Numbered from the stretch's first letter, positions 1-9,545 are shown. The stretch: DNA of 64,000 bases from an uncultured Saprospiraceae bacterium (GCA_937125475.1 CAKZLL010000316.1:1-64000); one strand, 5' to 3'. The notes: generated by a model not told the origin, from the letters alone. Numbers and translations are program-made.

Positions 1-1
1 A

Positions 2-322
2 AAAGACCTTGAATTGCTTTGGAATAATTCTTTACAAAACGATGGACACAAGAAAAGCTATCTCACCATTCGATATTTGAATGGACGAAAACGCTTTGAA
101 AAAACGAGATGGCTTCCGTCATTAGCAAAAGTGAAATTGCCTGTTCATTTGTGTTGGGGTGATGCGGATCAAGTCGCGCGAGTGGAAATGGTTGATTATT
201 TGAAAAAGAATGTTTGCCCCGATGCGAGCGTAACAATCATGAAAGATGTTGGTCATTTTTGCCAAATAGGAAGTCCCGAAATTTGGGTCAAAAGTGTTTT
301 GGCTTTTTATGAAAAATCGTAG
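2..322 (+). CDS. Alpha/beta hydrolase, C-terminal part (5' end outside window)
   Basis: The frame is open from the first base, so the gene begins upstream. The visible 106 residues are the end of an alpha/beta-hydrolase fold: the strand leading to the acid residue (LCWGDADQV, with Asp in WGDAD) and the catalytic histidine region (MKDVGHF, about 17 residues after the second strand), followed by a closing helix. This spacing fits haloalkane-dehalogenase-like and epoxide-hydrolase-like esterases. The nucleophile is not in the window, so the substrate cannot be inferred. A strong hairpin follows the stop at once. Confidence 0.8.
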   Translation, partial: KDLELLWNNSLQNDGHKKSYLTIRYLNGRKRFEKTRWLPSLAKVKLPVHLCWGDADQVARVEMVDYLKKNVCPDASVTIMKDVGHFCQIGSPEIWVKSVLAFYEKS

Positions 323-327
323 TTGTT

Positions 328-371
328 AGATTGCTAAATTGTTATTTTAACTTACAACAATTTAGCAATCT
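328..371. terminator. Bidirectional hairpin terminator between convergent genes
   Basis: A perfect 15-bp inverted repeat (left arm 328-342, AGATTGCTAAATTGT; right arm 357-371) with a T/A-rich loop lies 5 bp after the hydrolase stop and 6 bp before the end of the convergent gene, a typical position for a shared terminator. Confidence 0.75.
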
Positions 372-377
372 TACAGT

Positions 378-1088
378 TTATGTAATCAAATTACCTGCTT
401 CATCCCATTCTGCAATAACATTTCTTTGACTTTGATCGACGCATTTAGCAAGCCATTCTGCTTCATACTTCATGCCGTGTTTCTTTAAAACATCATCAGG
501 CACGCCATCCCAAACATTCGGAATATTACCGACGTATCCTAAATCTTTCATGCCTATTTTAGAAGTGTAATAACCTGTTACAGTCAAGCCTCGAATTAAA
601 TCAAAAAACTTAATCCCGTGTGCCATTTCTGGTTTTTTATTATCAGGATCAGGATAAGCAATATCGTCAATGATCTCGATTTGTTGCGAATTGGTTAAAT
701 CCTTAAATATGATATCAAAACGTTGATTCGCCTCTCGATCCAACCACATCAAACCACCACGTAAAGGCAATTGATTGTCAGGCAAATCCTTAACCATAAA
801 TTCAATAAAAGCGGGTACTTCTGCATCTGTTGCAGAACCTGCGGTTGTTGTCGCAGGCAATATAATATCACACAAAATAGCAACAGTAGCTAGTTCATGT
901 TCATTTAAATATTGTTCGCCCATTATTTTATTATCATGCTCGATTTCTTTTGGCGTTCGACCATATAAGGGCAATTCTGTTATACCTTTTCCTACGGCTG
1001 TCTCGTCCTTACAACCCGTTGTAGTGCTAATCGTCGCGCCTGCAACTGCACCTATAAATAAAGTTTTGAATGTATCTCTCCTATTCAT
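378..1088 (-). CDS. Gluconate 2-dehydrogenase subunit 3 family protein (Tat-exported lipoprotein-like)
   Basis: 236 residues. The N-terminus has a twin-arginine-like start (NRRDTFKTLFIGAVAG) followed by a small-residue stretch and a cysteine at residue 26 (STTTGCKD), so it looks exported through Tat and possibly lipidated. The rest fits the small non-catalytic subunit that accompanies membrane or periplasmic GMC dehydrogenases: the AEVPAFIEFM segment and the conserved GGLMWLDREANQRF region. It is last in the minus-strand cluster GMC oxidoreductase - SDR - this gene, so it is probably the partner of the GMC enzyme at 1968-3686. The oxidised sugar or alcohol is not evident. Confidence 0.88.
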   Translation of the reverse strand: MNRRDTFKTLFIGAVAGATISTTTGCKDETAVGKGITELPLYGRTPKEIEHDNKIMGEQYLNEHELATVAILCDIILPATTTAGSATDAEVPAFIEFMVKDLPDNQLPLRGGLMWLDREANQRFDIIFKDLTNSQQIEIIDDIAYPDPDNKKPEMAHGIKFFDLIRGLTVTGYYTSKIGMKDLGYVGNIPNVWDGVPDDVLKKHGMKYEAEWLAKCVDQSQRNVIAEWDEAGNLIT

Positions 1089-1116
1089 TATTTTAGGTAT
1101 TTTTTTTTATTAAAAG

Positions 1117-1192
1117 GTGTCAGGGGTGAGGTGTCAGGTGTCGGGGGAAAGCGAATGATCTTAGCTGTCTATTCGCCCCTGACATCTACCTC
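1117..1192. repeat. GTGTCAGG-rich intergenic repeat, copy 1
   Basis: A G-rich cluster of GTGTCAGG and GGTGAGGTGTCAGG units is followed by a complementary CCCCTGACATCTACCTCC segment, so the block can fold into a long imperfect hairpin. Related blocks lie at 19438-19530 and 33687-33777, each just after or between genes. Confidence 0.55.
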
Positions 1193-1200
1193 CTCAATAA

Positions 1201-1902
1201 TCACCCTGGATTTCCTAATGCTACTGGCAAAACTCGCCCATTAAAAAATCGGTGTCCATTTTGACTAAAATCTACTAAAAATGCTGCCATTTCATTGCTA
1301 TTCAAAGGCGCTTTATAACCTGGGAATGCTGTTTGAAGCATTTCTGTATTCACAGCGCCCAAACACAAACAATTACAAGCGATATCGAATTCGATCAATT
1401 CTGATGCAAGGCATTCTGAAAAACAAGCCAATGCCGCTTTGCTCGCGCTATAAGCTGACAAGCCATTGAATTTGCTACTACCTTGAAAACCGCCCATACT
1501 TCCAATATTGACAATATGAGCTTTTGCTGTTTTTTCTAGCTTTGGCAAAAGATGTTGAATCAATTGCGACACGCCAAATAGATTGACATTAAAAGTTTGT
1601 TGCCAATCGCTTTTGGTTAATTCCTTAAAGCTTTTATTAATCAATAAACCTGCATTATTAATTAAAATATCAATTGTATCGAATGGTTCTAAAGCTATTT
1701 CTAATGAACTGTAATCTTCATTTGTAATATCCATCGCGACACAAGTCAATCGGTTTCCAACTGTTTCCTCTTTTGCCAATGCTTGAAGCGGTGCAATATT
1801 TCTAGAAATTGCAATTACATTAATTGTAGGGTCGCTCAAAAATAACTTTGTCGTTTCAAATCCTATTCCTCTACTCGCGCCTGTAATAACGACGTTTTTC
1901 AT
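1201..1902 (-). CDS. SDR-family oxidoreductase
   Basis: 233 residues, normal for a classical short-chain dehydrogenase. The cofactor glycine motif TGASRGIG is at residues 7-14, the structural NNAG at 82-85, and the catalytic set is complete: Ser135 (NIGSMGG), Tyr151 and Lys155 (YSASK). The fold ends normally. It lies between the GMC oxidoreductase (66 bp upstream in transcription order) and the subunit-3 gene, so the three may act on the same alcohol or sugar substrate, but the substrate is unknown. Confidence 0.92.
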   Translation of the reverse strand: MKNVVITGASRGIGFETTKLFLSDPTINVIAISRNIAPLQALAKEETVGNRLTCVAMDITNEDYSSLEIALEPFDTIDILINNAGLLINKSFKELTKSDWQQTFNVNLFGVSQLIQHLLPKLEKTAKAHIVNIGSMGGFQGSSKFNGLSAYSASKAALACFSECLASELIEFDIACNCLCLGAVNTEMLQTAFPGYKAPLNSNEMAAFLVDFSQNGHRFFNGRVLPVALGNPG

Positions 1903-1967
1903 ATTTCTTCTTATTAATTATCAACTAAATAAAACGCCAACTTAGGCATTCTCAATTTTCAACTAAA

Positions 1968-3686
1968 TCAAAGGTTCATTTTTTTCAATTCGCCCGCGAT
2001 ATATTCCGAAGTTCGCATTGCTAAAGCTAGGATTGTCCAAGTACAATTTTTGTCTGCTTGTGATGTAAATACGCCTGCATCAACTACAAAGACGTTTTTC
2101 GCATCGTGCAATTGACTAAATTTATTTGTCACAGATGTTTTTGGATCATCTCCCATGCGTGTAGTACCAACCTCATGAATGATTTGCCCAGGAGCTAATA
2201 AACCATAATCTTTGTCTTTTCCTGGCTTGTCGCCCAATGCAATACCACCCAAATTATGGATAATTTCTTCAAAAGTATCATGCATATGTTTTGCCTGCAA
2301 ACGCTCATTATCCGACCATTTATAATCAAACTGCAAAACAGGAATACCAAACTGATCGACTACATTTGGATCAATAGTACAACGGTTTTCATATTTTGCA
2401 AGCGATTCTCCTCGTCCTGCCATACCGATATATGAGCCATAAAATCGCTTCACATCATCTCGCAATTTATCCCCATAACCACCGACTTGACCTTCGATAT
2501 GTTTATTCATTTCGTCAGCAGCCCAGCCAAAACCATAACTCGGCATGCCCATACCACCCCAGATTTCGATGTGATAGCCACGCGGAAAATCGAGTTTTTT
2601 ATTATCTAACCACCAAGGCGAATAGACGTGTAATCCGCCAACTCCATCTTCATTATAGGTTTTTCTATTCATCAATGCAGGTACAAATGCGCCTCGTCCT
2701 GCTCCAGTCGAATCATGTAAATATCGCCCAACATGATCGCTGCTATTACCTAAACCATTAGGATGTTGCTTGCTTTTTGAATTCATTAAAATTCGAGCAG
2801 TGCTACAAGCCGATGCGCCAAGAACGACGACTTTGCCCTTCATTTGATATTCTCGTCGATCTTTTTTCTTAATATAAGAAACGCCCGTTGCTTTGCCTTC
2901 GCTGTCGGTTGTGACGCTTCTGACCATGCAATCATTATACAAATCAATCTGCCCGCCATTTGCCATAGCTGGAAAAATCAAACACGAACCCGATGAAAAA
3001 TCAGCATAAATACCACAAGAGCGATTACATTGCGCACAATAAAAACAAACACCTCGATCATTATTGAGCTTTTTGGTGAGAATAGACAAACGCGATGGAA
3101 TGACATCTACACCTGTTTTTCGAGCTGCATTGATATAATACAATTCGTGCAAACGTGGCTTTGGTGCAGGTAGAAAAAAGCCATCAGGATCATTTCGTCT
3201 GCCTTCGTTTGAACCAAAAACACCGATCATTTTGTCTAATTTGTCATAATATGGCTTGACATCATCATAACTAATGGGCCAGTTTTCACCTAGTCCATCA
3301 ATATCTTTATGTTTGAAATCATCTGGTCCAAAACGTAGAGAAATCCTTCCCCAATGATTGGTTCTACCGCCCAACATTCGAGATCTCCACCACATAAATT
3401 CCGTGCCTTCTTTTTTGGTGTAAGGCTCGCCATCGACTTCCCAATCACCATAAGACATATCAAAATCGCCAAAAGCACGTTTAGTACTTGCGCCTCGACG
3501 CGGAGATTCATACGCCCATTTCATTTGGGTTTTCGTGGCTGGATCTTTTGGATCGAAAAAAGGGCCAGCTTCGACTAATGCGACTTTTAGCCCTTGGTTA
3601 GCGAGTTGATTGGCAGCCATGCCTCCGCCAGCACCCGAACCGACAATAATTGCGTCGTAGACTTTTGATGATTTTATTATTTGCAT
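1968..3686 (-). CDS. GMC-family FAD-dependent oxidoreductase (catalytic subunit)
   Basis: 572 residues. The N-terminal Rossmann motif VGSGAGGG (15-22) binds the FAD ADP part; the C-terminus carries the GMC signature region with HEVGTTRMG and the final VVDAGVFTSQADKN segment, where active-site His and Asn lie in this superfamily. A central four-cysteine cluster (C214, C217, C220, C224 in CFYCAQCNRSC) is typical of dehydrogenase-type members rather than oxidases and could hold an Fe-S centre; this is inferred from spacing only. First gene of a minus-strand cluster with an SDR and the subunit-3 lipoprotein, consistent with a periplasmic or membrane-linked dehydrogenase complex. No signal peptide of its own, so it may ride on the Tat substrate partner. 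Confidence 0.92.
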   Translation of the reverse strand: MQIIKSSKVYDAIIVGSGAGGGMAANQLANQGLKVALVEAGPFFDPKDPATKTQMKWAYESPRRGASTKRAFGDFDMSYGDWEVDGEPYTKKEGTEFMWWRSRMLGGRTNHWGRISLRFGPDDFKHKDIDGLGENWPISYDDVKPYYDKLDKMIGVFGSNEGRRNDPDGFFLPAPKPRLHELYYINAARKTGVDVIPSRLSILTKKLNNDRGVCFYCAQCNRSCGIYADFSSGSCLIFPAMANGGQIDLYNDCMVRSVTTDSEGKATGVSYIKKKDRREYQMKGKVVVLGASACSTARILMNSKSKQHPNGLGNSSDHVGRYLHDSTGAGRGAFVPALMNRKTYNEDGVGGLHVYSPWWLDNKKLDFPRGYHIEIWGGMGMPSYGFGWAADEMNKHIEGQVGGYGDKLRDDVKRFYGSYIGMAGRGESLAKYENRCTIDPNVVDQFGIPVLQFDYKWSDNERLQAKHMHDTFEEIIHNLGGIALGDKPGKDKDYGLLAPGQIIHEVGTTRMGDDPKTSVTNKFSQLHDAKNVFVVDAGVFTSQADKNCTWTILALAMRTSEYIAGELKKMNL

Positions 3687-3878
3687 TGCTTCTTTATTTT
3701 AAAAAGGCGCGTTTTTTGCTTTTGTATTCATAGGCAAATTACAAAAATGATCGGAATAAGAAGAAGAAAGTCTTATAATTGTTTAATGGTTTGATGAGTA
3801 AAAGGGAGATTAAGAAATTAGAGAATACTTTTGTTCTAACTCAAATTCCTTTGTTCTGTCTTTTTATTATTTTTATCA

Positions 3879-4025
3879 AAATTTATGGTTCATTGACAAT
3901 TTTTGCCAGAATGAATATTTTTTTAGTCCAGCGGTGGCTTGCCCCGTTGTTTTTCAAGAAGTTAGAGCAACGGGGCAAGCCCACATTGGACTTAAAGACA
4001 AAAATTATCAATGAACCAAATTTAT
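3879..4025. mobile_element. MITE A: 131-bp GGTTCATTGA-ended element with perfect 8-bp target duplication
   Basis: The element is 3887-4017. Its left end reads GGTTCATTGACAATTTTTGC and its right end is the inverted match (last bases ATCAATGAACC). It is bracketed by AAATTTAT at 3879-3886 and again at 4018-4025, a perfect 8-bp duplication. The interior is a long imperfect palindrome (TGGCTTGCCCCGTTG ... CAACGGGGCAAGCC). The 82-codon open frame across it is a by-product of the repeat. Related copies: 8826-8950 and 12942-13034. Confidence 0.85.
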
Positions 4026-4044
4026 AATTTAAAAAACTAATCTT

Positions 4045-4830
4045 ATGAAAAAATTGTTGTTTGTTTTCTTGTTTTTAATTCCGATTAGCCTTTTGTCACA
4101 AATACCTTTAGATTCAACTGACTTATTAGGATATTGGGACTTTTCCGTGACAGAATCCGAAAACAGCAAAATATGCAGTTTCACAGGAGATGGGTTTCTA
4201 ACTGATTTTGAAACAGGCGGTAAATCAAAATATGCCCTTGTTAATAATGTACTGATATTTTTTGATTACAAAAATCGACCAATGTGGATTTATACGGTAT
4301 CACCTAGTAGCGATAAAAAAACGATTCAATTAAAAGAAATAGCACCTCAAAAACTAAGAAATGCTAATATGACATTTGTTTTTCGATCAAAATTAAGTGA
4401 TAAACCAGCAAAACCAGCTACCAAAAGACCTATTGAAGGTTCTACAACTGGAACTCTTTCTCCTAAAAAAGAAAAAGGATCTAATGACTCAAATCAATCA
4501 GGTGAAAAGAATGGAGATAAATCTAGTGATTCAAATCAATCAGGTAGAACAAAGGGAACTGCTGGAGGAGGCTTGTCGGGGCGAGCTGTCATAAAATCAA
4601 TTAAAGTCCAAAATACGACTTCGCATTTTGGAACAGTTGTAATGAAAGTATGTGTTAATCCTAAAGGGGATGTAATTGAGGCAGTTTTTACTCAAAGAGG
4701 TTCAACAACGGCGAATAACAATTTAACTAAAAAAGCTGAGGAAGCTGCAAAAAAATACAAATTCAAGGCGAATCCCTATGCTCCAAATAAACAATGTGGA
4801 ACGATTACATTTCGATTTTTACCTAGTTAA
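4045..4830 (+). CDS. Secreted TonB-C-domain protein, paralog 1
   Basis: 261 residues. A signal peptide (MKKLLFVFLFLIPISLLSQ) is followed by a small beta-rich domain (about 20-115), a low-complexity linker with two DSNQSG-type repeats, and a C-terminal TonB-C-like domain (about 177-261: GRAVIKSIKVQ, VCVNPKGDVIEAVF, then YKFKANPYAPNKQCGTITFRF in shorter pieces). The last part matches the end of Bacteroidota TonB-family proteins, where it contacts outer-membrane receptors. Here there is a cleavable signal and no retained N-terminal anchor, so it is not a standard energy transducer. The next gene, 9 bp downstream, is a diverged duplicate, so the two probably share a transcript. Confidence 0.75.
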   Translation: MKKLLFVFLFLIPISLLSQIPLDSTDLLGYWDFSVTESENSKICSFTGDGFLTDFETGGKSKYALVNNVLIFFDYKNRPMWIYTVSPSSDKKTIQLKEIAPQKLRNANMTFVFRSKLSDKPAKPATKRPIEGSTTGTLSPKKEKGSNDSNQSGEKNGDKSSDSNQSGRTKGTAGGGLSGRAVIKSIKVQNTTSHFGTVVMKVCVNPKGDVIEAVFTQRGSTTANNNLTKKAEEAAKKYKFKANPYAPNKQCGTITFRFLPS

Positions 4831-4839
4831 ATTAATTTC

Positions 4840-5538
4840 ATGAAAAATGCATTATTAGCTTTAGTTCTTTTAATTCCGATTAGCCTTTTTTCACAAATAA
4901 CGTTAACACCTGTTGATCTAGTAGGCAAATGGGATTATTATTTCTTTGGAATAAAAAAAGACAATCCTGTTATTTTTAAATCGGATGGATTTGTAATAGG
5001 AATCAAAAAAGATGGGAAAAAGTTGAAATATGTAATGGATAATAATGTGATGGTTTTTTATGGTTGGGGAACAGATAAAGCATATACTCAACAAGAGGCA
5101 GTTTTTGTTTTGTATCCGAGTAAGGATAAAAAAACAATTGAAGTCAAAAAATTTCTTCCCGAAGGATTAGCTGATTTGAATATAAAACTTGTTTCTAAAT
5201 CAAAAAAAATCTCTCTTTTCAAAAAAAAGCGGTCAACTAAAACTGAATTTGATTTTATTGATGAATACATTGAAGGGGATTTGTCTAGTCGAGAAGTGAT
5301 TGAAACGGCTCGTGTTACCGAAGATGTTCCAAATTCGGATAAGGTTGTGATAAAAATCTGTATTAATCGTGATGGGGATTTATTGGAAACTATTTTTCTA
5401 ACGAAAGGCTCGACTACAACAAACAAAAAGCTTATTCAATTCGGAATTGATCGTGCAAAACGGTATAAATTCAAGTCAGACCCTAAAGCACCAGATAAGC
5501 AATATGGAACAATTATCTTTCGGTTTTCATCCAATTAA
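4840..5538 (+). CDS. Secreted TonB-C-domain protein, paralog 2
   Basis: 232 residues, a tandem paralog of the preceding gene: nearly the same signal (LIPISLFSQ), the same start of the mature part (TPVDLVGKWDY against DSTDLLGYWDF), and the same C-terminal TonB-C-like domain ending GTIIFRFSSN. The repeat linker of paralog 1 is replaced by a shorter basic linker (KKISLFKKKRSTK). The separate 9-bp gap suggests co-transcription. The function is unknown; the shared N-terminal domain resembles small Bacteroidota lipocalin-like domains only in general pattern. Confidence 0.75.
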   Translation: MKNALLALVLLIPISLFSQITLTPVDLVGKWDYYFFGIKKDNPVIFKSDGFVIGIKKDGKKLKYVMDNNVMVFYGWGTDKAYTQQEAVFVLYPSKDKKTIEVKKFLPEGLADLNIKLVSKSKKISLFKKKRSTKTEFDFIDEYIEGDLSSREVIETARVTEDVPNSDKVVIKICINRDGDLLETIFLTKGSTTTNKKLIQFGIDRAKRYKFKSDPKAPDKQYGTIIFRFSSN

Positions 5539-5550
5539 ATTTCTTAAAAT

Positions 5551-5590
5551 ATAAAACGAGCACATTTTCAAAAAAATGCGCTCGTTTTAT
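5551..5590. terminator. Bidirectional terminator hairpin
   Basis: An inverted repeat with outer arms ATAAAACGAGC (5551-5561) and GCTCGTTTTAT (5580-5590), extended by CATTTT/AAAATG, lies between the + strand TonB-C pair and the end of the minus-strand FAD oxidase. The A and T tracts on both sides allow it to work in both directions. Confidence 0.75.
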
Positions 5591-5609
5591 TAGACTTGTT
5601 ACGCTTTAT

Positions 5610-8488
5610 CTACCAACCTAAATAATACTTCTTATCTAACCAATCTGGACAAACCAAACCATACTTTTCACGCATGATATGTTCCGTCACACAGAATGCA
5701 CCTTCGACCCAACCTTGTTGGTCAGAATAGGCTTCTCCAGCTAAATAAATGCGTTCTTCCACCATTGGTTGTCGCAAATAAGGCATAACTTTCCATACTT
5801 TATAGCCTGCTTTCCAAGCATGATAACCACCTCCATAAGGATCAGCCGTCCAATCTTTGAAAGCAGAAGTATAAGGCTCTGGCACTTCGATAGAAGGTCC
5901 ATCAAGTTCTCTTACTTGATTCATCACCTCTTGAACAATTGCTTTGCTCGCATGCTCATAATTTGGATAAATAGTATTTCCTCCTTTGACTAATTTGGTT
6001 TCTCGCGTTTCGAAAAGGTCTTTTTTATTCCGTGTTTCCAATGCTTGCCAAAAAGAAACACTTCTCATATCATTATAACTTGCCAAAAACAAAGAATGAG
6101 AATTTTTGGGATCAACCCCAAAATAATAACATTGACGCATTGGTAAATCAGTGATTGACTCGCCTGCATGCGCGCCAAGCGTTTTTTCCCACCACGGTTC
6201 TTCAAAACCAAGTAGAATTTTCAAAGATGGTTCGATAATTACTGAAGCCAAGTTCTTTTGTAATTCCTTTTGATGATCAATGTTAAAGAAGAAGTTCTCT
6301 TGATCAAGCAATTGTAAGGAACGACGCGGCATACCTAAAATAATATCTTTGGAATAAACCGTCCAATTTTCATCTGCTTCTATATTGTGAAAAGTGAGTT
6401 CATACGGATAATCACCATCAGTTGATTTTTTGAAAGTGACCAATCGATTTTTAGCCCAAATTGTTCCATTTTGTTGAATAAATGCCGATCCTAAAGAGGT
6501 CAATATTTGATCATAACCACCATCAATGGTTTTATAAACAACATCGCCATCCGCAAAATCTCCTGCCATATATGGCAAAGCTTCTGCTGCATTCCAATTA
6601 ATCGTATTAGAATAATATCCTCCAGCTTGCGCCAAAAATTCATAACATTCTTGAGAAGATTGATCTTTTAATAAGTTCCAAAAACCAATTTGATAGACTC
6701 GCATATTCTTGTATGGACCATCAAAACGATATTTTAATTTCTTTTTAACCTTATTCCACTTCTTTCTTGGATTTTTACTATTCTGAATTTCTGATAAAGA
6801 ATATCCATCCGCCTCTAATACTCTTTCGATAATAATATTGAAAATATCATCTGCACTTTTGCCTTGATACTCTTTCCCTACAAAATAGCGGGTTTTGAAT
6901 TTTTCGCCTGTAATATCAGCTTGAGAAAAACGATTGGCAAAAAATCGTTGTTTTCTTAAATAGAATAGATGATGATCTGCATTTCCCATTGGAAAATCAA
7001 TTGGCTTTAAGCCAAATTGAACAGAAAAAACATCCTCAATGAGTGCTGTCACGATTTGTTGCTCCGTCATGTAACGCATCCCACCTAGCTCGCCTACAAC
7101 GTTCATTCCAGGTAGTTTGATCGATTCGAGCCTTCCTCCAATACGATCACTCATTTCAAAAATATGCACATCTAAATCAAGTGCCGCTTTCTCTTCGTTT
7201 GTTCCTGTTTTCAAACGATAACCAGAATACAAACCAGAAGCACCACCACCGACGACCGCAACGTCGATTTTTAAACCAGCCTGCATGCCCGTGTTAAATA
7301 AGTTACTCACGTCGCCTCTAACACTTTGCCATTCTATATTAAAATTAGAAATATTAGAAGTTGTTGTGCCTGTCAATGCCAAATCGGAAAGAATTTTTCC
7401 TAATAACGGCACAAACTTAGCTGCCCAGCCTGCCGTATAAATAATAATATTTTCATTATTATGAACCCAATCAGGCGCGGTATCTAATAACAATTCTTTG
7501 CCATTATTACTTAAAGCAATCAAACAAGTTGACGTAAATTCAGGTTCTTCGCCTAAACCAGTCATGTGATTGTTGACCCAATGCGTATTTAAAGCTAAAC
7601 TTTCCTTACTCGGAACACCTGATCTTTGACTTGGATCTTGAATAATACGATCTGGAATATCTGGCGCGACGCGGATATAACCAGGGTTTGCCCAATCTAC
7701 TGAAGGGAAACCATAAAATAAGCGTTTATTTTGTGGTTCTTGAAAAACAAACCAAGTCGGATAATTAATTTCTTCTTCTAATTTATAATAAGCCGAAGAC
7801 ATTTCCCAAATATCCAAATTGACATGTAAACCTAAGTGCGTCAAAATATCATTGGTATAAGCACCAGCCGTAACGATTAGTTTTTCTGTTTTGTAAATGG
7901 CTTTATTGGCTGTTGTGACAAAAATATCTCCATTGCTCAATGACTTGACATCCACAACATCCGTATATTCTCGCAAATCAATATTATCCGCTGCATCAGC
8001 AATTTGGAATAATGCCCTTTGAGTAGCTTCTAAATTAATAGAACCGCCATCTGCTTGGAAAAAACCACTATAATCTTCTGGAAGGTTTTTAAATTGATAC
8101 GTTTCTTGGATTTCTGCGGCATTAAGCGGCGTATAATCAATCCCCAATTGATCCATCACTTGTTCTGCTGCTGCAATACCACCTTCTTGTGAATTGACAC
8201 TTGGAGAACCGAACCAAAGTGAACCTACTTTATCAATTAAAGTTTCATCTGTCTGTGCTTGTAATGCATCCCAATAAGGAATAGATTCTATTGCCAATTC
8301 TGACATATAATCCTGTGCGTATTGCAATCGGAATTGTCGAGATATACCAGCAGAACTACCATTTTGATTAAAAAAACCGAATTTTTCAAGGAGAAGAACT
8401 TGTTTGTCAGAATTGGCTAATTGAGCGGCTGTTGAAAGCCCATAGCACCACCACCAACAATAATAATGTCGTAATTTTTGTATTCCAT
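5610..8488 (-). pseudogene. Two-domain FAD oxidoreductase (DAO-type + flavin amine oxidase-type), frameshifted near the N-terminus
   Basis: An ATG at 8488 starts MEYKNYDIIIVGGGAMG, a FAD-binding Rossmann start, but the frame runs into TAG after 23 residues. One extra base near 8435-8440 (GGCTTTCA read as GGC-TTTTCA) would restore G-F-S-T-A-A-Q-L-A and join the long downstream frame, which is open from 8327 to 5610 (905 residues). The restored product of about 958 residues would be a sarcosine-oxidase/DAO-like half followed by a second Rossmann motif (VAVVGGGASGLYSGY, about residue 355 of the long frame) and a flavin monoamine oxidase half with GGMRYM and a C-terminal FAD-binding end (YLAGEAYSDQQGWVEGA). 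The rest of the frame is undamaged, so this is a recent lesion or a sequencing error. Two FAD domains in one chain is unusual. Confidence 0.8.
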
Positions 8489-8817
8489 TTTAAGATATTA
8501 ATGAAAGAATAAAGTAATAATGTAAGGGGGATTTAATGAAAATAGAATTAATAAACCTTCGTTTTATTCTTTATTTAAAAAATAAGGTTTTGTTTTTCTT
8601 TCAATTTTCAAAATAATACCACTTTTCAACTAACAACTAGCAGGATATATTTTTCTATAAAAATTAAATGACTACATTTGTTTATCTTTGATTTTCTTTT
8701 TTTGTTACCCAAAGGATCATTTAAAATTTATTATTATTTTTAATAAAAAAGTTAAGTGATGCAAATTCTAAAACAATAATATCTAAAATGACCATAATGG
8801 ATTAATTATAAGTTAGA

Positions 8818-8958
8818 TTAATAATGATTCATTAACAATTTTTCCAAAGATAAACAGCACATTGAAGGTGCTTTTTATCTAAATCTTGATTTTCAAAGAA
8901 TTATAATTTTTTAAATAAAATTTAGTTCTGACAAAAATGGTCAAAGCACCTTAATAAT
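8818..8958. mobile_element. MITE C: diverged 125-bp copy with perfect 8-bp target duplication
   Basis: Element 8826-8950. The left end GATTCATTAACAATTTTTCC matches the left end of copies A and B at most positions; the right end (GACAAAAATGGTCAAAGCACC in two pieces: GACAAAAAT at 8930-8938 then GGTCAAAGCACC) matches theirs at 17 of 21. TTAATAAT occurs immediately before (8818-8825) and immediately after (8951-8958). The interior has its own hairpin (AGCAC / GTGCT around 8855-8873), unrelated to those of A and B. Confidence 0.75.
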
Positions 8959-8991
8959 TAGGTCTTTCATTTAATTATTAATTCATTCTAT

Positions 8992-9150
8992 TAAGGCGGC
9001 GCGAAAAAAAATAATCTCCCCATCTTGCTATTTTACTTTTACTATATTGCCTTTTTCTTGCATAGCTCGCTATGCGGCGTAAAATGCGCCTTGTAAAAGA
9101 TAAAATTCATTACACAATCTTCGGTAGGTGATTTATTTCCTTGTCTCTTA
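8992..9150. mobile_element. Element D1: about 159-bp inverted-repeat element
   Basis: Aligns along its whole length with 15152-15312: shared blocks include ATAATCT, CCCATCTTGCTAT, TTGCCTTTTTCTTGCATAGC, GTGCCTTGTAAAA-like, AAAATTCATTAC and TTATTTCCTTGTC. The ends are imperfect inverted repeats (TAAGG... / ...CTTA). It carries the internal palindrome GCATAGCTCGCTATGC. No transposase inside. It lies directly upstream of the small gene at 9171. Confidence 0.7.
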
Positions 9151-9170
9151 AAACCTAAACTTTTAATAAA

Positions 9171-9545
9171 ATGGGCTTGCGAAACAATTTCCCAGATACA
9201 GGGGAATATATGGGCGGTTATTCTGATGGGTGGTGCTACGAAACGGCTTTTATGGGGTCGAGTTTGCAGCATTGTTTTGATATGGTTCGCATTTTTTTGG
9301 AAGAAGAAGGCTATGGACATATTCCTTTACCTGCTGATGCTAAAGAGTTATTATTGTTTAAGATTCCAACTCGAAATCGCCAGATTATATTATTTGAAGA
9401 TAATGGCTATGTTCATAATCCAATAAAAATATTATTTCCAGCAAATGATCGCAAACAGAAAAAATTATTACTCCAAGTATATAACGAATTATTGCCAGAT
9501 CATTTAATTCGTTTTCATAAAGTGGTAGAAAGAAGAAAGCATTAA
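9171..9545 (+). CDS. Hypothetical protein, 124 residues
   Basis: Unrecognised small soluble protein, no signal peptide or membrane segment. It has an aromatic and glycine-rich start (GEYMGGYSDGWCYETAF), two cysteines (22 and 34), and a basic C-terminus (VVERRKH). It lies between element D1 and infC, with 170 bp to infC and no clear shared promoter. Codon use looks like its neighbours. The open frame is long for this AT content and starts with ATG, which argues for a real gene. Confidence 0.6.
   Translation: MGLRNNFPDTGEYMGGYSDGWCYETAFMGSSLQHCFDMVRIFLEEEGYGHIPLPADAKELLLFKIPTRNRQIILFEDNGYVHNPIKILFPANDRKQKKLLLQVYNELLPDHLIRFHKVVERRKH

Larger units (their letters stand above)
8489..9170. other. 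682-bp intergenic region with two mobile elements
   Basis: No convincing gene. It holds MITE copy C (8818-8958 with its duplication) and element D1 (8992-9150). Two overlapping + strand TANNTTTG matches occur at 8673-8680 (TACATTTG) and 8683-8690 (TATCTTTG) without a gene close downstream and without a clear TTTG box upstream; they may be chance matches in AT-rich DNA or the start of an unrecognised transcript. Confidence 0.5.

Noticed and set aside
3779-4027. 82-codon open frame
   Set aside because: It runs through MITE copy A and its palindrome; no protein features, and the element explains the open frame.
8673-8690. Tandem TANNTTTG boxes as a promoter of a small RNA
   Set aside because: No TTTG box at correct spacing and no terminator at a fitting distance; such octamers are common by chance in this AT-rich DNA.
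9042-9320. 92-codon frame on the minus strand
   Set aside because: It overlaps element D1 and the + strand gene at 9171; no coding pattern.
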